From the NCBI RefSeq assembly GCF_030813055.1, contig NZ_JAUSTW010000001.1:558001-622000 (forward strand): DNA of 64,000 bases. Reading direction: 5' to 3'. Below the pieces are notes generated by a model. The model searched no databases. It was not told the DNA's origin and worked only from the letters and a program-made list of their open reading frames with translations. The translations under genes and the position numbers were made by a program. Every line of letters begins with the position of its first letter. Within the stretch, counting starts at the first letter, position 1. Positions 36,375-47,134 of the stretch are shown in pieces. The stretch comes from Neobacillus ginsengisoli. GTDB taxonomy: Bacteria; Bacillota; Bacilli; Bacillales_B; DSM-18226.

Positions 36375-36416
36375 CTAATATGTATTTGTCATATATACTT
36401 GACTGATACATATTAG
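36375..36416 (+). promoter_or_regulatory. 11-bp perfect inverted repeat reaching the folE Shine-Dalgarno
   Basis: CTAATATGTAT (36375-36385) is repeated exactly inverted as ATACATATTAG (36406-36416), with a 20-base spacer. The right arm ends inside TTAGGAGG, the folE ribosome binding site. The left arm overlaps a possible -10 (TAATAT at 36376 with TTGCTT 18 bases upstream). It could be a repressor operator or, if transcription begins further left, an SD-sequestering hairpin. Confidence 0.65.
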
Positions 36417-36427
36417 GAGGAATCATC

Positions 36428-36994
36428 ATGTCAGAAGTGAACCGTGCCCAAATCGAAGAGGCGGTACGTTTAATTTTAGAAGCAATTGGAGAAGACCCTA
36501 ACCGTGAAGGTCTGTTGGATACACCTAAACGTGTGGCAAAAATGTACGAAGAAGTTTTTAGCGGTTTAAACGAGGATCCGAAACATCATTTTGAGACAAT
36601 TTTTAGTGAAGATCATGAAGAATTGGTTTTAGTGAAGGATATTCCGTTTTATTCCATGTGTGAACATCATCTAGTGCCGTTTTTTGGGAAAGCGCATGTC
36701 GCCTATATACCGAAAAATGGACGAGTCACCGGGTTAAGTAAATTAGCCAGGGCTGTAGAGGCTGTAGCAAAAAGACCTCAGCTCCAAGAAAGAATTACAT
36801 CCACGATTGCTGAAAGCATGATGGAAAAACTGGAACCGCATGGAGTAATGGTAGTTGTTGAAGCTGAACATATGTGTATGACGATGCGCGGTGTAAAAAA
36901 ACCCGGCTCGAAAACGGTAACAACTGCTGTTCGCGGAACATTGGCCGATGATGTCACTGCCCGCTCTGAAATTCTTTCTTTAATAAAGAATTAG
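36428..36994 (+). CDS. folE: GTP cyclohydrolase I
   Basis: 188 residues. Zinc site [16 protein letters not shown] and the C-terminal [12 protein letters not shown] are conserved. It converts GTP to 7,8-dihydroneopterin triphosphate, first step of folate synthesis. In B. subtilis it is called mtrA and is cotranscribed with mtrB, as here (41 bases apart). AGGAGG precedes the ATG. Confidence 0.96.
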   Translation: MSEVNRAQIEEAVRLILEAIGEDPNREGLLDTPKRVAKMYEEVFSGLNEDPKHHFETIFSEDHEELVLVKDIPFYSMCEHHLVPFFGKAHVAYIPKNGRVTGLSKLARAVEAVAKRPQLQERITSTIAESMMEKLEPHGVMVVVEAEHMCMTMRGVKKPGSKTVTTAVRGTLADDVTARSEILSLIKN

Positions 36995-37035
36995 TTATAA
37001 GTCTTGTTGAATTTTTTAGATTTTGAGGTGATAGA

Positions 37036-37272
37036 ATGGAAAAGCGGCAAACACAAAACAGTGATTATATAGTCATTAAAGCAAATGACGATGGTGTAAG
37101 TGTCATTGGGCTAACCAGGGGAACTGATACAAGATTTCACCATTCCGAAAAACTTGATAAAGGCGAAATCTTAATTGCCCAATTTACCGAACATACCTCC
37201 GCTATTAAAATCAGGGGAAATGCAAAAGTTCTAACCGGTCTGGGTGAAATTGAAAGTGAAATGAAAAAATAA
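37036..37272 (+). CDS. mtrB: trp RNA-binding attenuation protein TRAP
   Basis: 78 residues with the TRAP signature: [31 protein letters not shown] and [13 protein letters not shown], including the tryptophan-binding Thr/His region. Eleven subunits form a ring that, loaded with tryptophan, wraps (G/U)AG-repeat RNA to terminate trp transcription. The trp operon is not at its usual place in this window (between aroH and hisC), so TRAP must act on targets elsewhere. GAGGTG precedes the ATG. Confidence 0.95.
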   Translation: MEKRQTQNSDYIVIKANDDGVSVIGLTRGTDTRFHHSEKLDKGEILIAQFTEHTSAIKIRGNAKVLTGLGEIESEMKK

Positions 37273-37376
37273 TGACGGCATCTTTAAGAATCACCAACTG
37301 AAGATATATACATTCTTATTTCCTAACAAAGGAAAAGTAATAATTTTGTGAAATTCTGCCCAAAAAAACGCTTTTA

Positions 37377-37385
37377 TGATATAAT
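37377..37385 (+). promoter_or_regulatory. Extended -10 promoter element before hepS
   Basis: TGATATAAT at 37377-37385 is an extended -10 sequence; no good -35 precedes it. The remaining bases of 37273-37547 show AT-rich DNA and no gene. Confidence 0.5.
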
Positions 37386-37547
37386 TGTGACTGCATTGTG
37401 TGAAAAAATAGACAGGAATTATTTAAATTATCATTTTAATTTTAAACGATTTTTACACAAATGTTAGGAAATAAGAAATACATAAAGAAATATAAAAGAT
37501 ACTATATCATATAGGCATAAACTTAAGGGGAAGCAAGGGTGATTAGT

Positions 37548-38360
37548 TTGCAAGACATTCGGGATAAATTTACAGAAATTAAAGGGCAGGTCGAACGACG
37601 GGTATTTGATCCATACTTGCTCAAATATATTCAGACGCCGCTTATTGATGAAGATAAGATTCTTATCCTCATTTCGATAATGGATCGGCTCGAATTGTCT
37701 TACAGTGAGATGGAGAATTACACCTTATCAACAATGCTGATTCAAATTGCCCTTGATACCCACGAACATGTCACGAATTCAACTGATGATGAAAAAAAAC
37801 GTCAATTAACTGTCTTGTCAGGAGATTATTTTAGTGGTTTATATTATAAACTGCTTGCTGATTCCGAAGATATCTTAATGATTAAGGCACTCTCTGAAGG
37901 CATAAAAGAAATAAATGAGCATAAAATACTTGTTTATCAACACGGATGTGACGGAACTGAAAAGCTGATGACAAGTATTAAAGTGATTGAAAGCTCATTA
38001 TTGTTAAAACTGTCGGAGTATTTTAAAGTAGACCTATGGAATGATTTTATTGCTAATCTTTTATTTGTCAAACGATTGCTTAATGAAAAAAGTCAATTTA
38101 TCCAAGCCGGAAGTTCAGTCTTATTCGAGGCGTTAAAAAAAATTATATTTTCTAAAAATGAATATAAATTAAATGACTTATCAAATGAACAGCAAAAACA
38201 TTTACTAATGATTTGCGATCGCTATATTGAATTCTCAAAGCAAATCATAGAAAAAGGGATTAATCAGCTTCCCTATTTAAATGAACTTCTCGAAAAAAGA
38301 ATTTCTTTGATTTTAACTCAACATCAGCCAATTGTGAAAACTTTTGTGGAAGAAGGGTAA
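37548..38360 (+). CDS. hepS: Heptaprenyl diphosphate synthase component I
   Basis: 270 residues from the TTG at 37548, which has AAGGGTG five bases upstream and gives MQDI, as in B. subtilis HepS; a GTG at 37539 is the alternative. All-helical, no catalytic motif; it is the small subunit that sets product length in the HepS-HepT heterodimer making the C35 side chain of menaquinone-7. Followed directly by menG and hepT, the conserved menaquinone operon. Confidence 0.9.
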   Translation: MQDIRDKFTEIKGQVERRVFDPYLLKYIQTPLIDEDKILILISIMDRLELSYSEMENYTLSTMLIQIALDTHEHVTNSTDDEKKRQLTVLSGDYFSGLYYKLLADSEDILMIKALSEGIKEINEHKILVYQHGCDGTEKLMTSIKVIESSLLLKLSEYFKVDLWNDFIANLLFVKRLLNEKSQFIQAGSSVLFEALKKIIFSKNEYKLNDLSNEQQKHLLMICDRYIEFSKQIIEKGINQLPYLNELLEKRISLILTQHQPIVKTFVEEG

Positions 38361-38364
38361 AGAT

Positions 38365-39069
38365 ATGCAGCAATCGAAAGAACAGCGAGTTCATCATGTG
38401 TTTGAAAAAATATCCGATAACTACGATAAAATGAACTCTGTTATCAGTTTCCAACAACACATCAAATGGCGTCAGGACACGATGAAGAGAATGAATGTAC
38501 AACCTGGTTCAAAAGCTCTTGATGTTTGTTGCGGAACAGCTGACTGGACGATTGCATTAGCTGAAGCCGTTGGTCCTACCGGTCAAGTTACGGGTTTGGA
38601 CTTTAGCCAGAATATGCTCAATGTTGGTATTGAAAAGGTTAAGGGTCTTGGATTAAATCAGGTAAATTTAATCCATGGAAACGCTATGGAGCTTCCTTTT
38701 TCAGACAATAGTTTTGATTATGTAACAATTGGTTTTGGTTTAAGAAATGTACCTGACTACTTACAGGTATTAAAAGAAATGTATCGGGTAGTAAAGCCCG
38801 GTGGTATTGTAGTCTGTCTTGAAACTTCGCAGCCTACTTTAATTGGTTACAAACAGTTGTATTATTTTTATTTTCGCTTTATTATGCCAATGTTTGGTAA
38901 ATTATTGGCTAAGAGCTTTAAAGAATATTCTTGGCTTCATGAATCAGCACGTGATTTCCCCGGAATGAAAGAATTAGCACGCATGTTTGAAAATGCAGGC
39001 TTTAAAGATGTTAAATATAAACCGTATAGCGGTGGTGCAGCTGCCGTTCATATTGGGACGAAGAAATAA
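38365..39069 (+). CDS. menG: Demethylmenaquinone methyltransferase
   Basis: 234 residues from the ATG at 38365 (an upstream in-frame start lies within hepS). SAM-binding [11 protein letters not shown] and the UbiE/MenG signatures GFGLRNV and YRVVKPGG are present. It performs the final methylation of menaquinone. Called menH in older B. subtilis annotation. Sits between the two heptaprenyl synthase subunits, four bases after hepS. Confidence 0.95.
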   Translation: MQQSKEQRVHHVFEKISDNYDKMNSVISFQQHIKWRQDTMKRMNVQPGSKALDVCCGTADWTIALAEAVGPTGQVTGLDFSQNMLNVGIEKVKGLGLNQVNLIHGNAMELPFSDNSFDYVTIGFGLRNVPDYLQVLKEMYRVVKPGGIVVCLETSQPTLIGYKQLYYFYFRFIMPMFGKLLAKSFKEYSWLHESARDFPGMKELARMFENAGFKDVKYKPYSGGAAAVHIGTKK

Positions 39070-39110
39070 TTGAATTACTGTAGACAGGATGAAAAGCTGG
39101 GTGAATACAA

Positions 39111-40073
39111 ATGAAATTAAAAATGATGTATTCATTTTTGAATTCGGATATAAACATAATAGAAAAAAAGCTGGAGGAGACCATTCAGGCAGAGTCTCTT
39201 CTTTTACAACAAGCTTCTTTACATACTTTGCAAGCAGGAGGAAAAAGAATTCGTCCTATTTTTGTATTGCTTGCAGGTAAATTTGGTCATTATGATATTG
39301 ATGTAATTAAAAATGTTGCCGTTGCCTTGGAATTAATCCATATGGCATCACTGGTCCATGACGATGTAATCGACGATGCAGATCTGCGAAGAGGACAGCC
39401 TACGGTGAAAGCAAAATGGGATAATCGGATTGCTATGTATACAGGGGACTTTATTTTTGCACTTTCTCTTGAATTAATGACCAACATTCACAAACCTGCT
39501 GCACATAAAATTTTAGCCAAAACGATGGTAGAAGTAACTGTTGGGGAGATTCAGCAAATTAAAGATAAGTACCGATTTGATCAAAACTTCCGTGATTATC
39601 TTCGTAGAATTAAAAGAAAAACTGCCCTGTTAATAGCTGCAAGCTGTCAATTAGGTGCGATTGCCGCAGATGTTGAAGAATCTATTCATAAAAAACTTTT
39701 CCAATTTGGCTATTATGTTGGTATGTCGTTCCAAATTACGGATGATATTTTGGACTTTACTGCAACAGAGGAAGAGCTTGGAAAACCTGCCGGCAGTGAC
39801 CTGCTGCAAGGAAATATTACTGCCCCTGCTCTTTTCGCAATGGAAAATGCGGAAATACGCCATGAAATCGAAAAAGTTAACGAATATATCGAGCATCAAC
39901 AAATTGAAAAAATCATTTCACTCATAAAACAGTCAGGAGCAATTGAAAAGTCGATAGCATTGAGTGATCTTTATCTAAAAAAAGCGTTAGAAATACTTGA
40001 AGAACTTCCCGCAAATAAAGCTAAAAAAACGCTTCGCGATATTGCCAAGTTCATCGGACGAAGGAAATTTTAG
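39111..40073 (+). CDS. hepT: Heptaprenyl diphosphate synthase component II
   Basis: 320 residues. Polyprenyl synthase motifs are intact: first aspartate-rich DDVIDDADLRRG and second DDILDF, plus GGKRIRP at the IPP site. Catalyses chain elongation to heptaprenyl diphosphate together with HepS. Start ATG at 39111 has GGTG upstream. Substrates come from the fni product DMAPP/IPP. Confidence 0.95.
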   Translation: MKLKMMYSFLNSDINIIEKKLEETIQAESLLLQQASLHTLQAGGKRIRPIFVLLAGKFGHYDIDVIKNVAVALELIHMASLVHDDVIDDADLRRGQPTVKAKWDNRIAMYTGDFIFALSLELMTNIHKPAAHKILAKTMVEVTVGEIQQIKDKYRFDQNFRDYLRRIKRKTALLIAASCQLGAIAADVEESIHKKLFQFGYYVGMSFQITDDILDFTATEEELGKPAGSDLLQGNITAPALFAMENAEIRHEIEKVNEYIEHQQIEKIISLIKQSGAIEKSIALSDLYLKKALEILEELPANKAKKTLRDIAKFIGRRKF

Positions 40074-40179
40074 CTTCCATTTCGCTTGAACAGCTTGCGA
40101 AATATTCAAAAAAATGATAACATTTTCATGGATTGTCGAAAGTGGCAATCATATACATAATGATTTAGGAGTGAAATTC

Positions 40180-40626
40180 ATGGAAAAAACATATTTAATG
40201 GTGAAACCTGACGGAGTACAACGGAATCTAATTGGAGAAATCGTTGCACGATTTGAAAAAAAAGGCTTTCATTTAGTTGGGGCAAAATTGATGAGTATCC
40301 CAAAAGAACTTGCTGAAGAGCATTACGGTGAGCACAAAGAACGTCCTTTCTTTGGTGAGTTGGTTGATTTTATTACCTCCGGACCGGTTTTTGCGATGGT
40401 TTGGCAGGGCGAAAATGTCATTGCAACTGCAAGACAAATGATGGGTTCGACTAATCCTAAGGATGCAGCACCCGGAACCATTCGCGGTGATTTCGGAATA
40501 ACAGTCGGTAAAAATGTTATTCACGGATCTGATTCACCTGCAAGTGCTGAGCGTGAAATCGGTTTATTCTTTAAACAAGATGAATTGGTTGAGTATTCAA
40601 AGCTTGTAAACGAATGGATTTATTAA
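40180..40626 (+). CDS. ndk: Nucleoside diphosphate kinase
   Basis: 148 residues from the ATG at 40180 with TAGGAGTG upstream; an open frame from 40114 lacks a site. [15 protein letters not shown] and the active-site NVIHGSDS with the phosphorylated His are conserved. Equilibrates nucleoside di- and triphosphates. In B. subtilis cheR follows; here the aro operon starts directly after a terminator. Confidence 0.96.
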   Translation: MEKTYLMVKPDGVQRNLIGEIVARFEKKGFHLVGAKLMSIPKELAEEHYGEHKERPFFGELVDFITSGPVFAMVWQGENVIATARQMMGSTNPKDAAPGTIRGDFGITVGKNVIHGSDSPASAEREIGLFFKQDELVEYSKLVNEWIY

Positions 40627-40640
40627 TTTAAATTACGGAA

Positions 40641-40671
40641 GCACTCGTATAGTTTTATACGGGTGTTTTTT
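40641..40671 (+). terminator. Intrinsic terminator after ndk
   Basis: CACTCGTATA pairs with TATACGGGTG (one T-G) and is followed by TTTTTT. Confidence 0.88.
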
Positions 40672-40784
40672 GTATGCGCTAACAAAAATTTTCACTATTT
40701 TCCGAATAGTTATTACTAGGTTTATTAGGCTGTATATGTTATATTGAAAAGAAATCCTTTAATGAGTTGAAGGGGGAAAGAGCA

Positions 40785-41963
40785 ATGGGGATGAGGTACT
40801 TAACAGCAGGAGAATCACATGGACCACAATTAACTACAATCTTGGAAGGTTTACCTGCGGGCATGCCATTATTATCTGAAGATATAAATGAGGAGCTTTC
40901 AAGGCGGCAAAAAGGACATGGCCGCGGTCGAAGGATGCAAATTGAAAAGGATACTGTTGAAATTGTTTCCGGAGTCCGGCATGGACAAACGCTGGGGTCT
41001 CCAATCGCCTTGGTGGTGAAAAACAATGACTGGAAGCATTGGACAACTATTATGGGAGCAGAAGCCTTAATAGAAGGACAGGAAGATGAGATTAAACGGA
41101 AGATAACACGTGCACGACCAGGTCATGCGGATTTAAATGGTGCCATTAAATATGGGCACCGTGATATGAGAAATGTTCTTGAGCGCTCTTCTGCACGTGA
41201 AACAACTGTAAGAGTAGCTGCCGGTGCAGTCGCTAAAAAGCTTTTATCATTAGTCGGTGTAAATCTTGTTTCGCATGTCGTTGAAATAGGCGGTATAAAG
41301 GCAAATGTCGATAGTACTTTATCGATAGAAACGTTGAAGGAACGAACCGAAGCATCGCCTGTTCGTGTAGCAGATCCAACTATTGAACAAGCAATGATGA
41401 ATGCTATCGATGAAGCGAAGCAAAATGGTGACTCCATTGGAGGCGTTGTAGAAGTTATCGCTACTGGAATGCCTTCAGGGGTAGGAAGTTATGTTCATTA
41501 TGATCGCAAATTGGACGCTAAATTAGCTGCAGCTATTGTTAGTATCAATGCCTTTAAGGGAGTAGAATTTGGAATTGGCTTTGAAGCAGCCAGAAAACCT
41601 GGGAGCGAAGTCCATGATGAAATCGCCTGGGAAAAAGAAAAAGGATACTACCGTAAAACAAATCGTCTTGGAGGTTTTGAGGGGGGAATGACAACTGGCA
41701 TGCCGATTGTTGTACGCGGCGTAATGAAGCCAATTCCAACCTTGTATAAACCATTAATGAGCGTCGATATAGAAACAAAAGAACCATTTGCAGCAAGCAT
41801 TGAGCGTTCCGATAGCTGTGCGGTCCCAGCGGCGGCGGTAGTGGCAGAAAATATTGTTGCATGGGAATTAGCGGTTGCTCTAGTTGAACAATTTTACAGT
41901 GATCGATTTGAAACCTTCCTAGAGGAAATTAATAGGCAACGGGAATTTGCGAGGGAATTTTAA
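40785..41963 (+). CDS. aroC: Chorismate synthase
   Basis: 392 residues from the ATG at 40785, preceded by AAGGGGGAAAG; B. subtilis calls the gene aro[29 protein letters not shown] and the late [11 protein letters not shown] are signature segments. FMN-dependent conversion of EPSP to chorismate. First gene of the aromatic supra-operon; its stop overlaps aroB by one base. Confidence 0.96.
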   Translation: MGMRYLTAGESHGPQLTTILEGLPAGMPLLSEDINEELSRRQKGHGRGRRMQIEKDTVEIVSGVRHGQTLGSPIALVVKNNDWKHWTTIMGAEALIEGQEDEIKRKITRARPGHADLNGAIKYGHRDMRNVLERSSARETTVRVAAGAVAKKLLSLVGVNLVSHVVEIGGIKANVDSTLSIETLKERTEASPVRVADPTIEQAMMNAIDEAKQNGDSIGGVVEVIATGMPSGVGSYVHYDRKLDAKLAAAIVSINAFKGVEFGIGFEAARKPGSEVHDEIAWEKEKGYYRKTNRLGGFEGGMTTGMPIVVRGVMKPIPTLYKPLMSVDIETKEPFAASIERSDSCAVPAAAVVAENIVAWELAVALVEQFYSDRFETFLEEINRQREFAREF

Positions 41964-43033
41964 TGGAAACGATCCATATTCATACGGAGTCCAAAAATTA
42001 TGATGTATTTTTGGGTGAAGGTGTACTAAGAACAATTCAATCATTTTTAGCTAATCATTTTCAGGACCTAACAAAAATATTAATTATAACAGATGAAACA
42101 GTTGCTAAAATTCATCTTGACACCTTATTATCCTGTTTACCTGATTATAAACCGCTTGTTTATACGGCTCCGGGGGGAGAAAAAGCAAAAACCTTTGAGG
42201 TTTATTATGATGCTTTATCAACTGCCCTGGAGAACCGTCTTGACCGGAAATCGGTTATTCTTTCGTTTGGCGGCGGTGCTGTGGGTGATTTAGCAGGATT
42301 TGTTGCTGCCACTTTCATGAGAGGTATTCCTTTTATCCAAATTCCAACGACGATTCTTTCCCATGATAGTGCTGTTGGAGGGAAGGTGGCCATAAATCAC
42401 CCTTTAGGAAAAAATATGATTGGTGCATTCCATCAGCCGGAAGCAGTTTTTTACGATATAGATCTATTAAAAACTCTTCCAATACAAGAAATACGCTCAG
42501 GGTTTGCTGAGGTTATTAAGCATGGACTTATTTATGATCCTTACTTTTTTGGCTGGCTACAAAATAATGTGTTTGACCTAAATGCATTAACAATGGAGCA
42601 GCTAACTTATTCATTATCAAAAGGCATTAAGATTAAAAGAGAATTTGTTTCTAAGGATGAAAAAGAAACCGGTGTCCGGGCATATTTGAATTTCGGACAC
42701 ACACTCGGACATGCTGTTGAATCGGAAATGGGATATGGCAATTTTACTCATGGAGAATCGGTTCTAATCGGAATGATTTTTGCGTTAAATTTAAGTAAAG
42801 AACTGCAAGGACTACTCTTTAATGTAAATGAATTTAAAAATTGGGTGACTAAACTCGGCTATGAAACTAGAATTCCTCCCAATCTCTCGTTTGAATCGCT
42901 TATATGTAAAATGAGGCAGGATAAAAAGTCTGTCGGTGAAGCTATTCGTTTTGTCTTACTTGAACAATTGGGGCAACCAACGCTTCAAGAGGTTTCCGAC
43001 GTAGTATTATTAGATCAACTAAAAAGTTTTTAA
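41963..43033 (+). CDS. aroB: 3-dehydroquinate synthase
   Basis: 356 residues. NAD-binding SFGGGAVGDLAGF, metal site GFAEVIKHGLIYD and GHTLGHAVE are conserved. Second step of the shikimate pathway. One-base overlap with aroC (TAATG) implies coupled translation. The 17 bases after it lead to aroH. Confidence 0.96.
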   Translation: METIHIHTESKNYDVFLGEGVLRTIQSFLANHFQDLTKILIITDETVAKIHLDTLLSCLPDYKPLVYTAPGGEKAKTFEVYYDALSTALENRLDRKSVILSFGGGAVGDLAGFVAATFMRGIPFIQIPTTILSHDSAVGGKVAINHPLGKNMIGAFHQPEAVFYDIDLLKTLPIQEIRSGFAEVIKHGLIYDPYFFGWLQNNVFDLNALTMEQLTYSLSKGIKIKREFVSKDEKETGVRAYLNFGHTLGHAVESEMGYGNFTHGESVLIGMIFALNLSKELQGLLFNVNEFKNWVTKLGYETRIPPNLSFESLICKMRQDKKSVGEAIRFVLLEQLGQPTLQEVSDVVLLDQLKSF

Positions 43034-43050
43034 TAACGGGGGTGTTTTTT

Positions 43051-43425
43051 ATGATCAGAGGGGTAAGGGGAGCAACCACTGTCGGTGAGAATTCTGAGGA
43101 AGAAATTTTATCAGCCACTGAAGAACTTGTAGCGAAATTGATTGTAGAAAATCATATTTTGCCGGATTCAGTTGCATCTGTTTTTATTTCAACTACTGAA
43201 GATATTAGTGCCGCATTTCCTGCAAAGGTATTGCGTAAATTTGAAGGCTGGACATATGTTCCTGTCATGTGTATGCGGGAAATGCAGGTTCCTAATTCCT
43301 TAAATATGTGCATTAGAATTATGATGCATCTAAATACAGTACAATCTCAGAAAGAAATAATTCATGTGTATTTAAGAGGCGCAAAAGTGCTAAGACCTGA
43401 TTTGGAAAACGAAAAGGTCATATAA
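43051..43425 (+). CDS. aroH: Chorismate mutase, AroH class
   Basis: 124 residues from the ATG at 43051 with GGGGGTG six bases before it. MIRGVRGATTVGEN and the CMREMQVPNSL active-site segment match the monofunctional AroH trimer. Converts chorismate to prephenate for Phe and Tyr. In B. subtilis the trp operon follows; here the next gene is hisC after only 55 bases. Confidence 0.95.
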   Translation: MIRGVRGATTVGENSEEEILSATEELVAKLIVENHILPDSVASVFISTTEDISAAFPAKVLRKFEGWTYVPVMCMREMQVPNSLNMCIRIMMHLNTVQSQKEIIHVYLRGAKVLRPDLENEKVI

Positions 43426-43480
43426 GAAAACGGAAGAATTATTTAAAAAACAATAATTTTTTTGCAATGGGGTGTTAAAC

Positions 43481-44569
43481 ATGAGGTGGAAAGAACAGTT
43501 ATTAACATTGACTCCATATCAACCAGGAAAATCTATTGAGTCAGTCAAAAAACAATATAATCTTGATAAAATTGTTAAACTTGCTTCAAATGAAAATCCC
43601 TTTGGATGTTCCGGTAAGGTACTTTCAGCCCTTCAACTTAATCTGGAAGGTATGCCCATTTATCCCGATGGGTACGCAACTAATTTAAGGGACTCTTTGG
43701 CGGCATTTTTGCAAGTGGAGCCTGAAGAGCTTATATTTGGGAATGGATCCGATAATCTCATTCAAATTATTTCCAGAGCACTTCTTCATCCGGATGCCGG
43801 AACGGTAATGGCGACCCCAACTTTTTCACAATACAAACATAATGCGGTAATCGAAGGGGCGATTATTAAAGAAATTCCCCTTAATAGCGGTAATCATGAT
43901 TTAGATGGGATGCTCAAAGCTATTGATGAGAAGACAAATGTTATTTGGCTCTGTAGTCCGAATAATCCTACCGGTACATATATTCCTGAAGATGCATTAC
44001 TTTCGTTTCTGGAAAAAGTCCCTCCGCATATTCTTGTTGTTCTTGATGAAGCTTACTTTGAATATGTGGTGGCAGAAGATTACTATAATTCGATTAGCTT
44101 GACCCGGAGATATCCAAATTTAATTGTATTGAGAACCTTTTCCAAAATATATGGTCTTGCAGCTTTAAGAATAGGGTATGGGGTCGCAAATCCTGAAATA
44201 ATTAAAGCACTTGAACCTGCTAGAGAGCCATTTAATGTCAACTCTATTGGTCAGGCAGCGGCTATTACAGCAATCGAAGATTCAGAGTTCGTCGAAATTT
44301 GTAAAGAGAAAAATCGAAAAGGTCTTGAACTGTTTTATCAGTTTTGCAAGAAACACCAACTTGAGTTTTATCCTACACAAACGAATTTTATTTTAATTGA
44401 TTTCAAAGTAGACGGAGATACGGTATTTCAATATTTACTTGAAAAAGGGTATATCGTACGCTCCGGAAAAGCCTTGGGTTTTCCTACTTCTGTTAGGATT
44501 ACAGTGGGCTCAGAAGAACAAAATGAAGGTGTGCTTAAGGTATTGAGTGAATTTCTTCAAAATATCTAA
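43481..44569 (+). CDS. hisC: Histidinol-phosphate aminotransferase (also aromatic aminotransferase)
   Basis: 362 residues from the ATG at 43481, which has GGGGTG seven bases upstream. PLP-lysine region RTFSKIYGLAALRIGYG and CSPNNPTGTY are present. In bacilli this enzyme works in both His synthesis and the last step of Phe/Tyr synthesis, which explains its place among aro genes. No TRAP-type leader lies before it. Confidence 0.93.
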   Translation: MRWKEQLLTLTPYQPGKSIESVKKQYNLDKIVKLASNENPFGCSGKVLSALQLNLEGMPIYPDGYATNLRDSLAAFLQVEPEELIFGNGSDNLIQIISRALLHPDAGTVMATPTFSQYKHNAVIEGAIIKEIPLNSGNHDLDGMLKAIDEKTNVIWLCSPNNPTGTYIPEDALLSFLEKVPPHILVVLDEAYFEYVVAEDYYNSISLTRRYPNLIVLRTFSKIYGLAALRIGYGVANPEIIKALEPAREPFNVNSIGQAAAITAIEDSEFVEICKEKNRKGLELFYQFCKKHQLEFYPTQTNFILIDFKVDGDTVFQYLLEKGYIVRSGKALGFPTSVRITVGSEEQNEGVLKVLSEFLQNI

Positions 44570-44604
44570 ATAGTTCAGCTCTTTGGAAAATAGGGGGAGT
44601 TTCA

Positions 44605-45711
44605 TTGAAAGGCCGTGTTTTTGTCATTGGTTTAGGATTAATTGGCGGTTCTTTGGCTTTATGTATTAAAAAGGAGCATAATGAAGCAACCATCGTCGGA
44701 TATGATATTAATAGTGAACAAGCCCGTCTGGCAAAAATGCTGGGGGTCATTGATATAATTTCTGAAACCATCCATGATGGTGCCATAAATGCCGATTTAA
44801 TCATTATTGCAGCTCCTGTAAAAGAAACAGAGACAATCATTCAACTGCTTTCTGAGCTGCCATTAAATCCACAGGTTATAATCACAGATACAGGAAGCAC
44901 CAAAAGTAAAATTGTAGCTAATTCAATCAGCCTAAAGCAGAAAGGGTTCACCTTTATCGGCGGCCATCCAATGGCGGGTTCGCATAAAAGCGGTGTTTCT
45001 GCTGCAAAAGAAATTTTATTTGAAAATGCTTTTTATCTTTTAACTCCTGAAGAATATGTCGAAAAATCAAGGGTGGATGACTTAATCCATTGGTTAAATG
45101 GGACAAAAGCAAAGTTTTTAACAATATCACCCAAAAACCATGATTATCTCACCGGTATTGTTAGTCATTTTCCTCATATTATTGCCGCATCAATTGTCCG
45201 GCAAACGGAAAAATTGGCACAAGAGCAAACGCTTATCCCACGGCTTGCAGCCGGCGGGTTTCGGGATATAACCAGGATTGCATCGAGCAGCCCTGAAATG
45301 TGGAAGGACATTTTGTTACACAATAAGGAAATCTTAATTGAGCTTCTGAATGAATGGCAGGAAGAAATGTTTTGGGTAAAAGATTTATTAGAAAAAGAAG
45401 ACAGTAGTGCAATATTCGATTATTTTCAGCAAGCGAAGCAATTTCGTGATGGTTTGCCGGTAAGAGAAAAAGGGGCAATACCTGCATTTTATGATTTATA
45501 TGTGGATGTACCTGACTATCCTGGAGTTATTTCTGAAATAACGGGTTATTTAGCAAAGGAAACCATTAGCATTACAAACATTCGGATTCTTGAAACAAGA
45601 GAAGACATTAATGGGGTTCTTGTTATTAGTTTTCAAACGGAAGAAGATCGGTTGAGAGCGGAACGATGTATTCGTTCTTATTCCAGCTATGTTACTTCTA
45701 TCGGATCTTAA
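44605..45711 (+). CDS. tyrA: Prephenate dehydrogenase
   Basis: 368 residues starting at TTG with GGGGGAG upstream. NAD motif GLGLIGGSLAL at the N-terminus, GGHPMAGSHKSG in the active site, and a C-terminal ACT domain (about 295-365, DVPDYPGVISEITGYL) for feedback by tyrosine. Oxidative decarboxylation of prephenate to 4-hydroxyphenylpyruvate. Confidence 0.95.
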   Translation: MKGRVFVIGLGLIGGSLALCIKKEHNEATIVGYDINSEQARLAKMLGVIDIISETIHDGAINADLIIIAAPVKETETIIQLLSELPLNPQVIITDTGSTKSKIVANSISLKQKGFTFIGGHPMAGSHKSGVSAAKEILFENAFYLLTPEEYVEKSRVDDLIHWLNGTKAKFLTISPKNHDYLTGIVSHFPHIIAASIVRQTEKLAQEQTLIPRLAAGGFRDITRIASSSPEMWKDILLHNKEILIELLNEWQEEMFWVKDLLEKEDSSAIFDYFQQAKQFRDGLPVREKGAIPAFYDLYVDVPDYPGVISEITGYLAKETISITNIRILETREDINGVLVISFQTEEDRLRAERCIRSYSSYVTSIGS

Positions 45712-45738
45712 AAAGATACTTGATAAAAAGGTGATTTC

Positions 45739-47028
45739 ATGAAGTCATTAAAACTACAGAAAAAAGTAAAAGGTCTATCAGGTGTAATTGAAATACCAGG
45801 GGATAAATCTATTTCCCATCGATCTGTCATGTTCGGTTCAATAGCATATGGGGAAACAAGGGTGACTAATTTCCTGCCGGGTGATGATTGTTTAAGTACA
45901 ATTTCGTGTTTTCGGAAGCTAGGAGTAACAATAGATGAAAGTGAAAACGGGCTGCGCATTGTCGGGAAAGGCTTCGAAGGATTAAAAGAACCGCATGAAG
46001 TATTGGATGTCGGTAACTCCGGAACAACGATTCGATTATTATTGGGAATTTTGGCCGGAAGACCTTTCTTCTCCTCCCTGATAGGTGATAGTTCAATTGG
46101 AAAAAGGCCGATGACCAGGGTTACGGTACCATTATCAGAAATGGGAGCACAGATTGATGGACGTGAGAACGGTGCCTATACTCCGATTGCCATTCGAGGT
46201 GGAGGTTTAACACCTCTACATTATCAACTTCCGGTAGCGAGCGCACAGGTTAAATCAGCCATTCTTTTAGCCGGGCTTCAAGCTGATGGTGAAACAACCG
46301 TTGTTGAACCGGCAGAAACAAGAGACCATACCGAAAGAATGATTCGTAAATTTGGCGGGTTAATTCAAAAAGATCAACTGATTATAAAGGTAAAAGGCGG
46401 CCAAAAGCTAAAAGCGGCAAGCATTCATGTTCCTGGTGATATTTCATCAGCTGCCTTTTTCCTTGTTGCAGGTGCCATTGTCCCAGATAGTGAAATCATT
46501 CTCAAAAATGTTGGATTAAATCCAACCAGAACCGGAATTATTGATGTGATGAAAAGTATGGGTGCTGCTATGGAAATTATTCAGCATGATGATTGTTCAT
46601 TTGAACCCACCGGTGACATAGTTATTAATACTTCCAGTCTTCAAGGGACAGTTATTGAAGGGGATTTAATCCCAAAATTAATAGATGAAATACCTATTAT
46701 TGCTCTACTGGCTACCCAAGCTGAAGGGAAAACAGTCATAAAAGATGCAGAAGAATTAAAGGTAAAAGAAACAAATCGTATAGATACCGTCGTGAATGAA
46801 TTAAAAACATTGGGAGCTAATATCGAAGCTACCGATGATGGAATGATTATCTACGGAAAGTCTAATCTTCGCGGAGGCACCGTTTCTAGCCATGGAGACC
46901 ATCGGATTGGGATGATGTTGGCAATCGCTTCCCTATTATGTGATGGTGAAGTTCTTCTCGAAAATCCCGAGGCCATTTCGGTTTCGTATCCGAACTTCTT
47001 CTCGCATTTAAATAACCTGATTCAGTAG
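45739..47028 (+). CDS. aroA: 3-phosphoshikimate 1-carboxyvinyltransferase (EPSP synthase)
   Basis: 429 residues; aroE in B. subtilis naming. [28 protein letters not shown], and late [14 protein letters not shown] are signatures. Transfers enolpyruvyl from PEP to shikimate 3-phosphate. The segment [12 protein letters not shown] corresponds to class II-like bacterial enzymes. Last gene of the aro unit, with a terminator directly after it. Confidence 0.96.
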   Translation: MKSLKLQKKVKGLSGVIEIPGDKSISHRSVMFGSIAYGETRVTNFLPGDDCLSTISCFRKLGVTIDESENGLRIVGKGFEGLKEPHEVLDVGNSGTTIRLLLGILAGRPFFSSLIGDSSIGKRPMTRVTVPLSEMGAQIDGRENGAYTPIAIRGGGLTPLHYQLPVASAQVKSAILLAGLQADGETTVVEPAETRDHTERMIRKFGGLIQKDQLIIKVKGGQKLKAASIHVPGDISSAAFFLVAGAIVPDSEIILKNVGLNPTRTGIIDVMKSMGAAMEIIQHDDCSFEPTGDIVINTSSLQGTVIEGDLIPKLIDEIPIIALLATQAEGKTVIKDAEELKVKETNRIDTVVNELKTLGANIEATDDGMIIYGKSNLRGGTVSSHGDHRIGMMLAIASLLCDGEVLLENPEAISVSYPNFFSHLNNLIQ

Positions 47029-47059
47029 AAGCTGCATTTAATGCAGCTTTTTCTTTTTT
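47028..47059 (+). terminator. Intrinsic terminator of the aro operon
   Basis: AAGCTGCAT and ATGCAGCTT form a perfect nine-base-pair stem with a TTA loop, followed by TTTCTTTTTT; the left arm begins at the aroA stop. Confidence 0.9.
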
Positions 47060-47134
47060 GTCCAACGAGAATGTCATAGTTTTAAGATTCCTTACATAGC
47101 TTGTCATTAAGATAGAGAAAAAGGTGGTGTGTCA

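Noticed and set aside
43426..43480. TRAP-binding leader before hisC
   Set aside because: No series of GAG/TAG triplets is present.
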